A stretch of DNA of 64,000 nt from Debaryomyces hansenii CBS767 (taxonomy: Eukaryota > Ascomycota > Pichiomycetes > Serinales > Debaryomycetaceae). The stretch is from NCBI RefSeq assembly GCF_000006445.2, contig NC_006044.2, positions 1,054,001-1,118,000 on the forward strand. The letters run 5' to 3'. Below, piece after piece: positions 27,701 through 37,281 of the stretch (position 1 is the stretch's first letter; each line of letters starts with the position of its first letter). A program made the translations under genes and the position numbers. A model generated the notes under the pieces. The model ran no database searches. It worked only from the letters and a program-made list of their open reading frames with translations, and had not been told where the DNA came from.

Positions 27701-28819
27701 ATGGCTCGTATTACGTTCGACGACTCCAAAGGGTTTTGCTACATGAATTCACTTGATGATGAAATACCGAAGTCAAAAAACAAAGAAATGGAAGTCACCA
27801 ATGGATTCGATCTATTACCTTGGGATAAGCATGTTATAGATGAAGAAGATGAGGTTGAAGATGAAAGTGAGCAACAACATGAAGAACAATCTTCGAAAAA
27901 GACAAAGAAACTTACGAAGCAAGAAAGGAGGGAACAAAGACAACAGAAAAAAATTAACGCATCTAGGAATCGAATGTTGAAAAGACAGCAGGAATTATCA
28001 ACTGCTGCCATAGATGATACGAAAAATGTTGAAGATAATCCATTTGCAATTCAACAAGACATAAAAAAGCTCTATTCCAAGATTACTAAGACGAGTGGGT
28101 CGGCCATAAAGAAAGATTTCAAAATTTTCCAATATCAATCAGTTGCATTATATAAATCGGACATAGAACATATTCTACCTGAAGAATGGATAAACGACAA
28201 TAATATTTCGTTTGTATATGAGCTAATAACACAAATGTTTTTGGTTAAAACAGAAAATAAGTTTAGTTATCAAATTCAATTGCTTTATCCGTCTTTAGTA
28301 CAATTATTTCTTCATATTCCTATTGGGAATGATTTTGAGAATATACTACCCATAAAAGAATTACAAAAGCTGAAATTTATATTTATCCCTGTTAATTACA
28401 TTGATAACTATCAACAAATAGATTTGGAACAAGCGAATAATGGAGATCATTGGGTTCTTTGCTTATTAAATCTCATTAATAATAAATTATATGTATACAA
28501 TTCCATGCACGATCTAGATGACGAAAATAACGAACTATTAAAGGAATTAACTAAGCGTTTAAAATTATGCAAGTCAATTATCAGAAATAATTCATCTATT
28601 GAAATTATTCAAATGAAATGTGATCAGCAAACAAACTTTAATGACTGCGGTGTATATGTTCTGATGATGACTTGTTGCTTGATCGAGAGATTGTTGTACG
28701 ATAAAGCTATTAATTTAGATATCAGCAATATAAAATTCAATGCATTGCGTGGAAGGTTATACATGCTAGAATTGATATATAAATTGTCAAGACAGCTAAT
28801 TGTTGCTCAAAACTTATGA
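27701..28819 (+). CDS. Ulp/SENP8-like C48 cysteine protease
   Basis: A 372-residue protein with a charged, coiled-coil N-terminal half (about 45-120; KKTKKLTKQERREQRQQKK) and a C-terminal C48 peptidase domain (about 143-345). LPEEWINDNNISFVYELI matches the SENP8/NEDP1 start. Catalytic positions: H250 (GDHWVL), the acid position 17 residues later is N267 (VYNSM) rather than Asp, Q310 and C316 (QQTNFNDCGVYV). SENP8-type enzymes process and remove NEDD8; other Ulps act on SUMO. The short gap from His to Cys (66 residues) suits SENP8/Nep1 better than Ulp1, but this is an inference. The Asn substitution may still allow activity, since papain-like enzymes use Asn. Its 3' end overlaps the next gene by 6 bp. 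Confidence 0.75.
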   Translation: MARITFDDSKGFCYMNSLDDEIPKSKNKEMEVTNGFDLLPWDKHVIDEEDEVEDESEQQHEEQSSKKTKKLTKQERREQRQQKKINASRNRMLKRQQELSTAAIDDTKNVEDNPFAIQQDIKKLYSKITKTSGSAIKKDFKIFQYQSVALYKSDIEHILPEEWINDNNISFVYELITQMFLVKTENKFSYQIQLLYPSLVQLFLHIPIGNDFENILPIKELQKLKFIFIPVNYIDNYQQIDLEQANNGDHWVLCLLNLINNKLYVYNSMHDLDDENNELLKELTKRLKLCKSIIRNNSSIEIIQMKCDQQTNFNDCGVYVLMMTCCLIERLLYDKAINLDISNIKFNALRGRLYMLELIYKLSRQLIVAQNL

Positions 28820-30232
28820 ATTAAGTGCCTGTTCAATTAGACAGCCCTTTATTAAGTTAGCAATGCTATCTCCTGTTAAACGATTCTCTAAATCTTTTAT
28901 TTGCTCAGCCAAATTATTTTGTTTAATACCTGAATTATAAAACAAGTCATTGCCGTAATCATAACCAATACCTAGTTCACCTAATTTCAAAATAGATATA
29001 AATAATAATAAGTCATTTGTCATAGAATCATTCGAATAGCCCAACAATGACATCAAATTAGACTTTGATATCCTCTTAGTTATGGAAATAATCAATAAGA
29101 AGTTTTTGAAATCAACCACATTATTTATAAATTGTATGAAACTCAAAGCATTACGAGGAAACGTGTAGCCCAAAATGCTAATTAATTTGTTTTTAAATAC
29201 ATCTTCATTAAAGTTTATTTTAAACTCTTTAAAATTAGATTCTGATAAACTCAAAAAGACCTCATGAACTGTAAACTCAAACGTATTATTATCATTAAAT
29301 AATTCAAACAAAATTTCATTATCAGAACCTATAATATTGCTGAACTCATAATTCAATAAGGATAGATTCTTGAATGGCTTTGTTATTGCTATGGATATTT
29401 TGAACATGATCAAAATTTCCATTTGCAAACTAACCGGATCAAAATTTAAGATATCTAGAGGTTTTAACGTTGATTCATCATTAATTAATGCATCAAACTC
29501 AATCAAGAACTCATCAAATTTACCTTGGTTGAAATAGACAGTTAGGTGTAACCAATTCAAAAGCCAATAATATTGTATTTCTTTGTTCGAATTGTTAATG
29601 TTTATTAGCATTTCGTTCTTATTATAATAAACAGTTACCTTCTTGAAATAATTATTTATAGTTTTGAATGCATTCAAGCTAGAAGTGGTAGCACTTGAAC
29701 TCGACTCATTATTCAGCGGAAACCATATTAAGTTGTATAAAGTAGTTGTATATTGGATGAAATTAAACTCCATATATCTGTTTTGAATGAATTGATTCAA
29801 ATCATTTGGCTGTGATCGAAACTGAATAACTGAATGAAATTGATTTAGTATAGTTAGTATTTGTTGGTAATTTCCTTGGATTGTATATATTTTAGATAGG
29901 TTTCCAATTTTTTCCATTATTTGTTCCTTATCAGTATCTTGCAAACAATCATGTAGCTCATCAGTATATTTGTTTACTAGTAATCTATTGGCCTTATCAA
30001 CTGAGGCACTCCATTCTGAGGTGAATACCGTGTTTTCATTACTCAAATAACTAATCATTGATTTATAACTTGGATGAAGTGATTGGTATTTATTCATTAT
30101 TTTCAAGGCCCTAATAGCAGTGTCTTTGGTTAATTGCCTCAATGTGTCATTACTGCTCGAATGAAGACTTTCAAACGTATATGCTAGCCTATTAACATTC
30201 AAATAATCAATATCTATATCTATATCAGTCAT
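28814..30232 (-). CDS. Unrecognised alpha-helical protein, possibly PCI/COP9-like
   Basis: A 472-residue protein with no signal peptide or membrane segment and an Asn/Leu/Ile-rich, all-helical look. The middle (IGNLSKIYTIQGNYQQILTI) resembles TPR/PCI helical repeats. The end (RISKSNLMSLLGYSND, then a beta-like LGIGYDYGNDLFYNSG and a terminal helix EQIKDLENRLTGDSIANLIK) looks like a winged-helix PCI module, as in COP9 signalosome or proteasome lid subunits. I do not recognise the orthologue. The tail-to-tail neighbour is a NEDP1-like protease, and COP9 also acts on NEDD8, which makes a COP9 subunit attractive but unproven. A PCI profile search would settle it. Confidence 0.5.
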   Translation of the reverse strand: MTDIDIDIDYLNVNRLAYTFESLHSSSNDTLRQLTKDTAIRALKIMNKYQSLHPSYKSMISYLSNENTVFTSEWSASVDKANRLLVNKYTDELHDCLQDTDKEQIMEKIGNLSKIYTIQGNYQQILTILNQFHSVIQFRSQPNDLNQFIQNRYMEFNFIQYTTTLYNLIWFPLNNESSSSATTSSLNAFKTINNYFKKVTVYYNKNEMLININNSNKEIQYYWLLNWLHLTVYFNQGKFDEFLIEFDALINDESTLKPLDILNFDPVSLQMEILIMFKISIAITKPFKNLSLLNYEFSNIIGSDNEILFELFNDNNTFEFTVHEVFLSLSESNFKEFKINFNEDVFKNKLISILGYTFPRNALSFIQFINNVVDFKNFLLIISITKRISKSNLMSLLGYSNDSMTNDLLLFISILKLGELGIGYDYGNDLFYNSGIKQNNLAEQIKDLENRLTGDSIANLIKGCLIEQALNS

Positions 30233-30741
30233 CGTATGGTATGCTAGGAATGATAAATATCTTTAATGTATGTGAATTTCGTGGATCAATTATGCGTATC
30301 AGAGATAGTCTAATTTTTGCACTACTTCTATATATAAAACTTATTATACATTAAAAGCTAGAAGATAAATGATACATGAAGTATATAGCTTGTAACATGT
30401 TTAGCTTGTAACATGTTTAGCAGAAGTGATATTAAACAAATAGCAAAAATATGTCTAGAAATTGAACGGTTCTATGCTTTTATTTATATTCGTAAAGTTC
30501 AAGAAATGTTCTGATGCTCTAAGACGACGTTTAACATATTCCTCTAACATCCTCGATTCTCGGATTCTCGATGCTAAGCTAGATGTAGATACTGTGAAGT
30601 ATATGCTTTTTAAAATACCATTAAATAGAATATAATGCACTTAAATTTGGCACCAACCGGTTTCTAATCATGATTTAAAGTTTCAGTTCCAATAATAATA
30701 TCAGTCTAGTGGCTTGCTATCAGTGTATATGACGAAAAACT
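30233..30741. other. Intergenic, with a short tandem repeat
   Basis: Upstream of the helical-protein gene and downstream of the TMEM170-like gene. It contains an exact 16-bp tandem duplication (30386-30417). The 61-codon minus-strand frame at 30455-30640 has no recognisable features. Confidence 0.4.
30386..30417. repeat. 16-bp direct repeat, two copies
   Basis: TAGCTTGTAACATGTT occurs twice head to tail with no mismatch. Confidence 0.9.
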
Positions 30742-31215
30742 CTATAATATAACCAGGCTAGTCAGGTACAGGCAACACACGTTGAATAAGATTTCCGCAA
30801 TTCCCCAGCAGAAAGGAATCCATGTACTCATATTTAAAGAGCCAGCTTTATAAATAGCCAGTAGTAACAACCCAATTATAGCGCCACATATGAACCCCTG
30901 TGCTAAACCTAACAATAAGTACATCAGAACTAGTACTATACATCCCAATATAGTTCCCTTCAGTATGGGATTAGAAATTTTATGGCGATAATTGTTGGAA
31001 ATTTGGTTAAAAACAGCTAGCAACCCTGCAGTAAGATAGAACCCTCCGAACAATATTAGAGACCAAAATACAGTAAACTTCCATATGTCGAATGAATAAT
31101 ATAAATACAGTGATTGGAAATCAGATGAGGTGGGACCTAATGGCCAATAAAGTGATGGAAATGGCGGCACTGTGTACCCTATGGGTACGTTCTGGGAACT
31201 AACAAAGATCTTCAT
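30742..31215 (-). CDS. TMEM170-family integral membrane protein
   Basis: A 157-residue protein with four hydrophobic segments (about 50-72, 88-106, 108-126 and 134-156). FWSLILFGGFYLTAGLLAVF, GAIIGLLLLAIYKAGS with an acceptor-like WGI AEILFNV after it match the Tmemb_170 family, found from yeasts to humans. Human TMEM170A affects ER and nuclear envelope shape; the fungal role is not known to me. The N-terminus is short and carries Pro-rich PPFPSLYWPLGP. It is divergent from PRE9 and shares a 219-bp promoter with it. Confidence 0.7.
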   Translation of the reverse strand: MKIFVSSQNVPIGYTVPPFPSLYWPLGPTSSDFQSLYLYYSFDIWKFTVFWSLILFGGFYLTAGLLAVFNQISNNYRHKISNPILKGTILGCIVLVLMYLLLGLAQGFICGAIIGLLLLAIYKAGSLNMSTWIPFCWGIAEILFNVCCLYLTSLVIL

Positions 31216-31354
31216 CCATATACTTCAATAATATCCCGATTATCTTGTATAAGATACCCCATATAGTGATATTTAGCACTCTAGTAGTTCTCTATAGTAG
31301 CAGTTTATATCAACTACAATTATTTATATGCAGGATCACGAAATCGAGAAATTC

Positions 31355-31363
31355 CTTGCCACC
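31355..31363 (-). promoter_or_regulatory. PACE-like (Rpn4-type) element before PRE9
   Basis: The minus strand reads GGTGGCAAG, one base from the proteasome-associated control element GGTGGCAAA bound by Rpn4. It lies 72 bp upstream of the PRE9 ATG. Confidence 0.45.
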
Positions 31364-31434
31364 GATTATAATAGCCTTAGTTAAGAATAGGTATATCAAG
31401 TGAATAATTCAACAATTGTTTATTAAAAGAAGTC

Positions 31435-32187
31435 ATGTCTAGAAGATACGATTCAAGAACTACAATCTTTTCCCCTGAAGGGAGATTATATCAAGTTGAA
31501 TATGCACAAGAAGCTATATCTCAAGCAGGAACTGCGATTGGGATTTTATCGACTGAAGGTGTTGTGTTAGCGTGTGAAAAGAAGTTTACATCTAAATTGT
31601 TGGACGATGATGGATCAGCAGAAAAATTGTACGTGTTGAATGATAATATGATTTGTGCAGTTGCTGGTATGACGGCCGATGCTTCTATATTAGTGAACAA
31701 CGCTAGGGTAAACGCACAACAGTATTTGAAGTTATATAACGAAGATATTCCATGTGAATCATTGATTAGAAAGATATGCGATATTAAGCAAGGTTACACC
31801 CAGCATGGTGGTTTGAGACCGTTTGGGGTGTCATTTTTATATGCGGGATACGACGATAGATACAACTTCCAATTGTTCACTTCCAATCCTTCAGGTAACT
31901 ATTCTGGATGGAAGGCGACTAGTATTGGTGCCAATAACTCTGCTTCGCAAACATTATTAAAGAAAGATTACAAAGATGACATGAATTTGAAAGAAGCGTG
32001 TGAATTAGCAATAAAGATCTTATCCAAAACAATTGATAACTCGAACTTGAATAGCGATAAATTAGAATTCGCTACTTTAAGCCATTCTTCTAACAAAGAG
32101 AAAATAGTCCATAAGATTTGGGGTTCTGAAGACATCGATTCATTGATCAAAGAGTCTGGTGTATTAGATAGAGTAGATGAAGAGTAA
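31435..32187 (+). CDS. PRE9: 20S proteasome alpha3 subunit Pre9
   Basis: A 250-residue alpha-type subunit of the 20S core particle. It opens with MSRRYDSRTTIFSPEGRLYQ, the alpha signature with the conserved YDR/FSPEGR N-terminal gate segment. DIKQGYTQHGGLRPFGVSF and GYDDRYNFQL then GNYSGWKA match S. cerevisiae Pre9 closely. The C-terminus is acidic (RVDEE) but shorter than in Saccharomyces. Pre9 is the only non-essential 20S subunit in S. cerevisiae. It is likely induced by Rpn4 through the PACE-like site. Confidence 0.96.
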   Translation: MSRRYDSRTTIFSPEGRLYQVEYAQEAISQAGTAIGILSTEGVVLACEKKFTSKLLDDDGSAEKLYVLNDNMICAVAGMTADASILVNNARVNAQQYLKLYNEDIPCESLIRKICDIKQGYTQHGGLRPFGVSFLYAGYDDRYNFQLFTSNPSGNYSGWKATSIGANNSASQTLLKKDYKDDMNLKEACELAIKILSKTIDNSNLNSDKLEFATLSHSSNKEKIVHKIWGSEDIDSLIKESGVLDRVDEE

Positions 32188-32432
32188 GTACAGATTTACA
32201 TAATAAACAAGAAAAATCATTGATAAGGCTATTGTAGATGTTTAGGTAGATGTAAGATTTGCAGTGGTAGCATACCAGCTACTTAAATGTCTATAAGAAC
32301 ACGACCGTGATGATCTACCTGTAATACAGTCTATCAATATCTTGTTATAACGATTTTGTGTCACACCGGTATCATATAAATTTAGATAGAGCTTGCTACA
32401 CTCGAATAAGTATCCTTTAAGACCAGGCAACA

Positions 32433-34304
32433 ATGACGGAGATCTTCAAAACTAATGTAAAAAGTTCGAAGCTAATTGATGAGATCAATTCGACGAATAC
32501 AATATCAGCGGAATTATGCCAGGTATTGTCTGATTTGAATCAATTTACGAACAACTACTTGACTAACCACTTGCTACCCACTATTGATGAGTTAACTGAC
32601 ACTTACAAACATGATAGAAATTTAAAGATTTTACAGAACTGTTTCCAGCAGTTATGTTATTTCCTAGGAGTTGATAAGAATTGCACTAATTTGTTGATTA
32701 ATTACAATCAATTGATATCTATCGCAAACCAATTAGAGAAGTTGTCTCCACCAGAGGAAATCGAAATCAAAGATGCAAAATATACTGAAATTGTGTATTC
32801 CTTAAACAATTTAATCAACATTTATTTGATTTTGATCATTTATTCCAAAAAATCGAACTCATTGATCTATAATACAATCCACTATAAGAATCAGTTAAAT
32901 TATTGGAATGATTTGAAAAACTCGCCATTGAACAAGTTAATCTACTTTATTCAGATTTCACCAGTTAAGTTGTACGAATTAGGGCAAATTATATTGGTCA
33001 ATTTTAAAGAGATATTTCAAACTTCAATGGAGCAAGATTTAGTTAGTAATGCTAAACTCTTCATCAACTCGAGTCAAAAGACAATTCTCAAATTATTGAA
33101 CAAGGCTCCGACATTTTCGATGTACCAAATGAATACAAATAGATTGAGTCAGTTCAATTTCATCTATCAGACTCCGATTAATATTATCAACAAGGAAATA
33201 CAAAGTAAAGTGGATCACTTAAATTCTAAAATTACCCTTAACTGTGAAGCTTTAGGGGAAATGATTAATAGTTTACCGAAGGAAATCCCCAAAAACATCA
33301 CCGACAATTTCAAGAACCTTTCAGTATATGAACATTTAGAGAAATTGGATAATAAGTCTTCAGATCCAATAAATAGTAGAATATTGAAATTGATCAAAGA
33401 AAAGTCAGTTGCAGAGAATACAAAGCCTTCAAGGTTTGTTCGTTATTGGCCAGTTATATTAACAGTTTTAAGGTATGGACCCTCAAGCTCGATCAACTTG
33501 TATCAGAACCGGTACGAGATCGCTAAATGGATAAAGTTCAATCTTATCGATACCGTTATTGGATTCGGAAAAAATTGGGTAATAAAACCCATTAACGATA
33601 TGCTAAGCATATTAAGACACGATGACAATTTTAACGAACTAAGCATCATAAGTAAGGACTCTTTACAATCGGACTTAGATTCTCTAGAAAGAATGGTCAT
33701 TGACTACGTGGTTGATTACGATAAGGTAGACAAGGCAGAGATAACTAAACAGATCCATGAAGCCATTCAAGAAGGAAACTTAACTATGTTGATGTCAAAC
33801 TACGAGCAAGATATACGTAATCCGTTCAAATCATTGGCCAAAGGTTCGTTGGTAAGAGGCCTCTTGATTCAGTTACAAAAAACCAAGGTTGACGGAGGCG
33901 TGGCTGTAAGTGGTATCGACAAAATGTTGAAGTCGCAACAATTAGTGTTCGGAGTAGTAGCCATCAGTCCTTCCATCTTGATCCTCTATCAAGCATACCA
34001 ATTCATGATCAAAAAGTCCGCCAAACCAATCATGATCAACGGCAAACAATTGAACATTATATGCTTGAAATCATTAAATAAAATCGAAAAGCTCATTAGT
34101 CATCCCCAGGACAACCTAAAGATGGGTGAGCTATTCATAGAAGTGATAAATTTGCAGCTCCACTCCAGCATGATTATTCCTTCGCAAATAAAAGCAGAAT
34201 GGATCCAAGACCTCAACGAGCTCAACAAGGTCAATGTCACCAAGGATATGAAGTTGGCAATTATCTCCAGAATATGGAACATGTATAGTTATTATTTTAG
34301 ATAA
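32433..34304 (+). CDS. NCA2: Mitochondrial protein Nca2
   Basis: A 623-residue protein matching Nca2, a mitochondrial protein needed with Nca3 for normal expression of the mtDNA-encoded ATP6/ATP8 message. The diagnostic C-terminal half is present: RFVRYWPVILTVLRYGPSS (about 331-349), then an NWVIKPINDMLSILRHDD stretch and NPFKSLAKGSLVRGLLIQLQ (about 466-485). A hydrophobic segment at about 510-530 (FGVVAISPSILILYQAYQF) is probably membrane-embedded. The N-terminal half is less conserved. It starts 245 bp after PRE9 on the same strand. Confidence 0.88.
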   Translation: MTEIFKTNVKSSKLIDEINSTNTISAELCQVLSDLNQFTNNYLTNHLLPTIDELTDTYKHDRNLKILQNCFQQLCYFLGVDKNCTNLLINYNQLISIANQLEKLSPPEEIEIKDAKYTEIVYSLNNLINIYLILIIYSKKSNSLIYNTIHYKNQLNYWNDLKNSPLNKLIYFIQISPVKLYELGQIILVNFKEIFQTSMEQDLVSNAKLFINSSQKTILKLLNKAPTFSMYQMNTNRLSQFNFIYQTPINIINKEIQSKVDHLNSKITLNCEALGEMINSLPKEIPKNITDNFKNLSVYEHLEKLDNKSSDPINSRILKLIKEKSVAENTKPSRFVRYWPVILTVLRYGPSSSINLYQNRYEIAKWIKFNLIDTVIGFGKNWVIKPINDMLSILRHDDNFNELSIISKDSLQSDLDSLERMVIDYVVDYDKVDKAEITKQIHEAIQEGNLTMLMSNYEQDIRNPFKSLAKGSLVRGLLIQLQKTKVDGGVAVSGIDKMLKSQQLVFGVVAISPSILILYQAYQFMIKKSAKPIMINGKQLNIICLKSLNKIEKLISHPQDNLKMGELFIEVINLQLHSSMIIPSQIKAEWIQDLNELNKVNVTKDMKLAIISRIWNMYSYYFR

Positions 34305-34961
34305 AATACATTTGTCACCCACCTCTCCCCTCCTCTCTTCTCCTCTGTCGCTTCCATGCGTCTAATTCCGATCAGTACCAATTTAATTATCATATATTAT
34401 TGAGAATTACCGGATTTTATTCGAATGCGATCTACCTGAGTGAACATTGGGTAAACACTTGTCTATAGTCCCGTTGATACCTCAAGCCCGGAGCATTCTT
34501 TCAACAACGGAAACAATTACATCCTTTGCATACACCGGAAAAGCCATTTTGCGTTACGCAAAATAGTTCCGATGCGTGATGGAGAGAACATCGCTCAAAT
34601 TATGGGACAATGTCGTGACAGCAGTCAGAGATGTCGCAGTTAATCGGCCGTCCAAAAGCTACTACGACTTTCCCCTCTCCGTCACGACTGTAAACATTGC
34701 GGGGAGTGCAAATTTGGCGGAAGTCGATGGGGGATCTTCCTCGGTGGGGACACTAAGATACACAAAGAAGACCCCACCAACCGTGAAAAATAGACTTATC
34801 TGCAGGATGGGACATAAATGATATTTTTAATATAACTCCAGATAATACCCTTGTTTATAATACAATTGCTATAGGATATTGGTGTCTATAGCATTTTGTA
34901 GTTAAGTTACACAAGAGTTTTGGATTTAAGTATAAGGTAGGAAATAGAGACGGGAATTAAT
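34305..34961. other. Long leader/promoter of the C2H2 gene
   Basis: Contains a perfect inverted repeat (34546-34564) and CCCCT stress-element cores near 34330 and 34671. An 81-codon plus-strand frame at 34576-34821 has no recognisable domain and is probably leader sequence. Confidence 0.4.
34546..34564. promoter_or_regulatory. Perfect 19-bp palindrome (9-bp arms)
   Basis: ATTTTGCGT, one T, ACGCAAAAT. The dyad symmetry suggests a site for a dimeric factor such as a bZIP protein; the factor is unknown. About 400 bp upstream of the zinc-finger gene. Confidence 0.45.
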
Positions 34962-35468
34962 ATGGAGAATCTGGAGAATATTGAAGACCTGCACCAAACA
35001 CACATGGGTTCAAGTACGAACCCAATAGCTAAGTATGGAACGAAAACAGCATCAGGAAATGCCCGAATTTTTAATTGTAAACAGTGCAATAGAGCATTTA
35101 CTAGAGAAGAGCATTTGACAAGACATACATTGCTGACACACAACAAATTGAAGCCGTTTGTGTGTGGAATATGCTCGAGGCCTTTTTCCCGAAGAGACTT
35201 GCTTTTGAGACATGCTAAGAACCTCCACCAAGGTTCCGAGTTAGCAGTAAGTAGGATAAGGAAGCTGTACAAGAGAAGTACCAAGGAGGAGGACGATTCG
35301 GATGATTCTAATGGCCATTCTCCCCCCACTAACATAAATGATTCTACGCCAAAATCCGAGAGTGCGATCAACGAAAACCCGGTGGTACAGTCAATAGAAG
35401 GAAATAAGGAGTACGAATCGCCCGAGAAGAAGAAGTTGAAGATGTCTGTTAATATGTTAGTAAGTTAG
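34962..35468 (+). CDS. Two-finger C2H2 transcription factor
   Basis: A 168-residue protein with two adjacent C2H2 fingers: C39, C42, H55, H60 and C68, C71, H84, H89. The fingers (FNCKQCNRAFTREEHLTRH and PFVCGICSRPFSRRDLLLRH) are of the Adr1/Usv1/Rsf2 class, which bind GGGG-type sites. In these factors the RExHLxRH and RRDLLxRH helices contact DNA. The tail is acidic and Ser-rich (EEDDSDDSNG) and ends with a basic KKKLKM stretch that could be an NLS. It is much shorter than Adr1 and has no large activation domain, so it could be a small regulator or repressor. Orthologue not identified. Confidence 0.8.
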   Translation: MENLENIEDLHQTHMGSSTNPIAKYGTKTASGNARIFNCKQCNRAFTREEHLTRHTLLTHNKLKPFVCGICSRPFSRRDLLLRHAKNLHQGSELAVSRIRKLYKRSTKEEDDSDDSNGHSPPTNINDSTPKSESAINENPVVQSIEGNKEYESPEKKKLKMSVNMLVS

Positions 35469-35633
35469 TGATGTATAGATGAGTAAGGACTGTTTCTATA
35501 GTTAAATGCATGTGTTACGTTGATTTGTCTATTCGGATGTAAGATTCCCTGAGTATGGATTTGTGCGATGTAGAGATGCTGATAGAGTGAACTAAAATAA
35601 ATTTCATTACGATAATGAAGCCATCGTTTAATA

Positions 35634-37181
35634 ATGACAGGAACACCAGTATTTCAGTATAAGATACAGTATGAAGCGTGGTATTTTATAGTGACTTCGA
35701 GTGGGTTGCACTTTTATTTTAATAAGTCAAAACGGAAGTCTTATTGGCAATTGTATGATGTTTTCGAAGATAATCCTGGCATCGACCAGAATGAGTTTAT
35801 CAATTGCATTAACATGGAAGATATTGCATTGTTGATGTGCAGAGTCAATGGTTTAAAGGGGTTGGATGGATACTTCTTTAAGGAGTCAAAAAGAAATGAG
35901 AAGGATTTACAGAAGAAATCTATAGATGTGGATAGTATAAACACCCGTAGCAGAGATGAGGAAGGAGTAGAAGAGGAAATAGTTGACAAACAAGGAACAA
36001 CAGAAAGTGAAGAAGAGGAGGAAGAGATAGTGGAATATGACAAAGATGCAAAAGAAGAGTTTATACGTAATTTGCTTCTAGAAGAAGGGTACATGCAAGA
36101 AGAGGCAGAAAAGAAAGATGAAGAGACTCCGGATGTATTGAACCTAGGATATTCATCGAGTGAAGATGACTCTGAAGCAGAAGAAGACCGGGATATAAAA
36201 AACGACCAGGATGACAATAATGAGGAAGAAATAAGGCATAACGATATACATGATGATAAACGTAAGAATACCGATGAAGACCATAATGAGACAGACCTAT
36301 ATCAAGACCAAATAGAAGAGAAAGGTGAAGTGCACAACGAAGAGAAAAAGGAAGAGAAATATGATGGTGAACAAAGTGAAGAAGACCATGATGAACACAA
36401 AATACATGATGCTGATGATAGTGACGACGAAACTCAAGGCAATCGGGGTTTAGACCTATCACTATCTGAGGATGAAATAGACGCTACAAAAGAATTTTTA
36501 CAATTACTTGATTCCTACAAAGATAGGATATCGGTGTACGATCCATGGTTTTTAATCGAAGAAGAATTGCTACCTGAACTTATTACAAAACCTGAATATT
36601 ATTCTATTGATGATTCATCAGAAAGAGAGAGGATATTCAACCAGTGGTGTAAAATTCAACAAGATGAACCACAAGAAACAATTTCTGATACTGGTGTCCA
36701 ACAACCTGATGTGTACCCCACTATAACTCAGATGTATTTTAGATATCTTCAAAATCATAAGAAGGAGCTCAAGAAATATTTCTATTCCGAATTCAGCACT
36801 AAGTTTTCAAATGAAATTGACCTAACTTTTGGTGAATTACTTGCGAAAGAGAGAGAATCGCTTTACCGTCAATATAAAATCATGATAACTGATTACGCAG
36901 AATACGAAAAAAAGATGAAGAAATCTGGCCTGAATGATGCAAACTTGAAAAAACTAAAGCTTATCACCTTCTTGAATAAGAACAGAAAATGTCTTCCAAA
37001 TAACGCAATAAGAGAAGATGTTTTGCAAATAGAGAATTCAACTGAGGACGCATTTAGCAAGTGGGCGAAAATTTGTAATTTGTATAATATACCTACATCA
37101 ATAGGTAATAACGTTGAAAACTTCATAGTCGGCGATGAAAAGCGGTTGCAATCATATATAGAAACGATAACTAAGTCATAA
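35634..37181 (+). CDS. URN1: Splicing-associated WW/FF protein Urn1
   Basis: A 515-residue protein with an N-terminal WW-like domain (about 10-44: WYFIVTSSGLHFYFNKSKRKSYWQL), a long acidic Glu/Asp-rich linker (about 95-275), and an FF domain (about 282-345: DATKEFLQLLDSYKDRISVYDPW, then LLPELITKPEYYSI and RERIFNQWC). This is the Urn1 order; Urn1 co-purifies with precatalytic spliceosomes. The second W of the WW domain is retained, but the downstream Pro is replaced. The C-terminal third (about 370-515) is helical and less conserved. Minus-strand frames over the acidic linker are shadows. Confidence 0.85.
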   Translation: MTGTPVFQYKIQYEAWYFIVTSSGLHFYFNKSKRKSYWQLYDVFEDNPGIDQNEFINCINMEDIALLMCRVNGLKGLDGYFFKESKRNEKDLQKKSIDVDSINTRSRDEEGVEEEIVDKQGTTESEEEEEEIVEYDKDAKEEFIRNLLLEEGYMQEEAEKKDEETPDVLNLGYSSSEDDSEAEEDRDIKNDQDDNNEEEIRHNDIHDDKRKNTDEDHNETDLYQDQIEEKGEVHNEEKKEEKYDGEQSEEDHDEHKIHDADDSDDETQGNRGLDLSLSEDEIDATKEFLQLLDSYKDRISVYDPWFLIEEELLPELITKPEYYSIDDSSERERIFNQWCKIQQDEPQETISDTGVQQPDVYPTITQMYFRYLQNHKKELKKYFYSEFSTKFSNEIDLTFGELLAKERESLYRQYKIMITDYAEYEKKMKKSGLNDANLKKLKLITFLNKNRKCLPNNAIREDVLQIENSTEDAFSKWAKICNLYNIPTSIGNNVENFIVGDEKRLQSYIETITKS

Positions 37182-37281
37182 CTATCATATTAATAAATAA
37201 TTCCTGTATCATATTTTTCGGAAATGTACTTGATCGGCCTGAAAAATTGAGGCCCTCAGATATCAAATATCACCACGTACC

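Noticed and set aside
30455..30640. 61-codon minus-strand frame
   Set aside because: Short, no recognisable features and not supported by neighbours.
34576..34821. 81-codon frame upstream of the zinc-finger gene
   Set aside because: No similarity, mixed composition, probably leader sequence.
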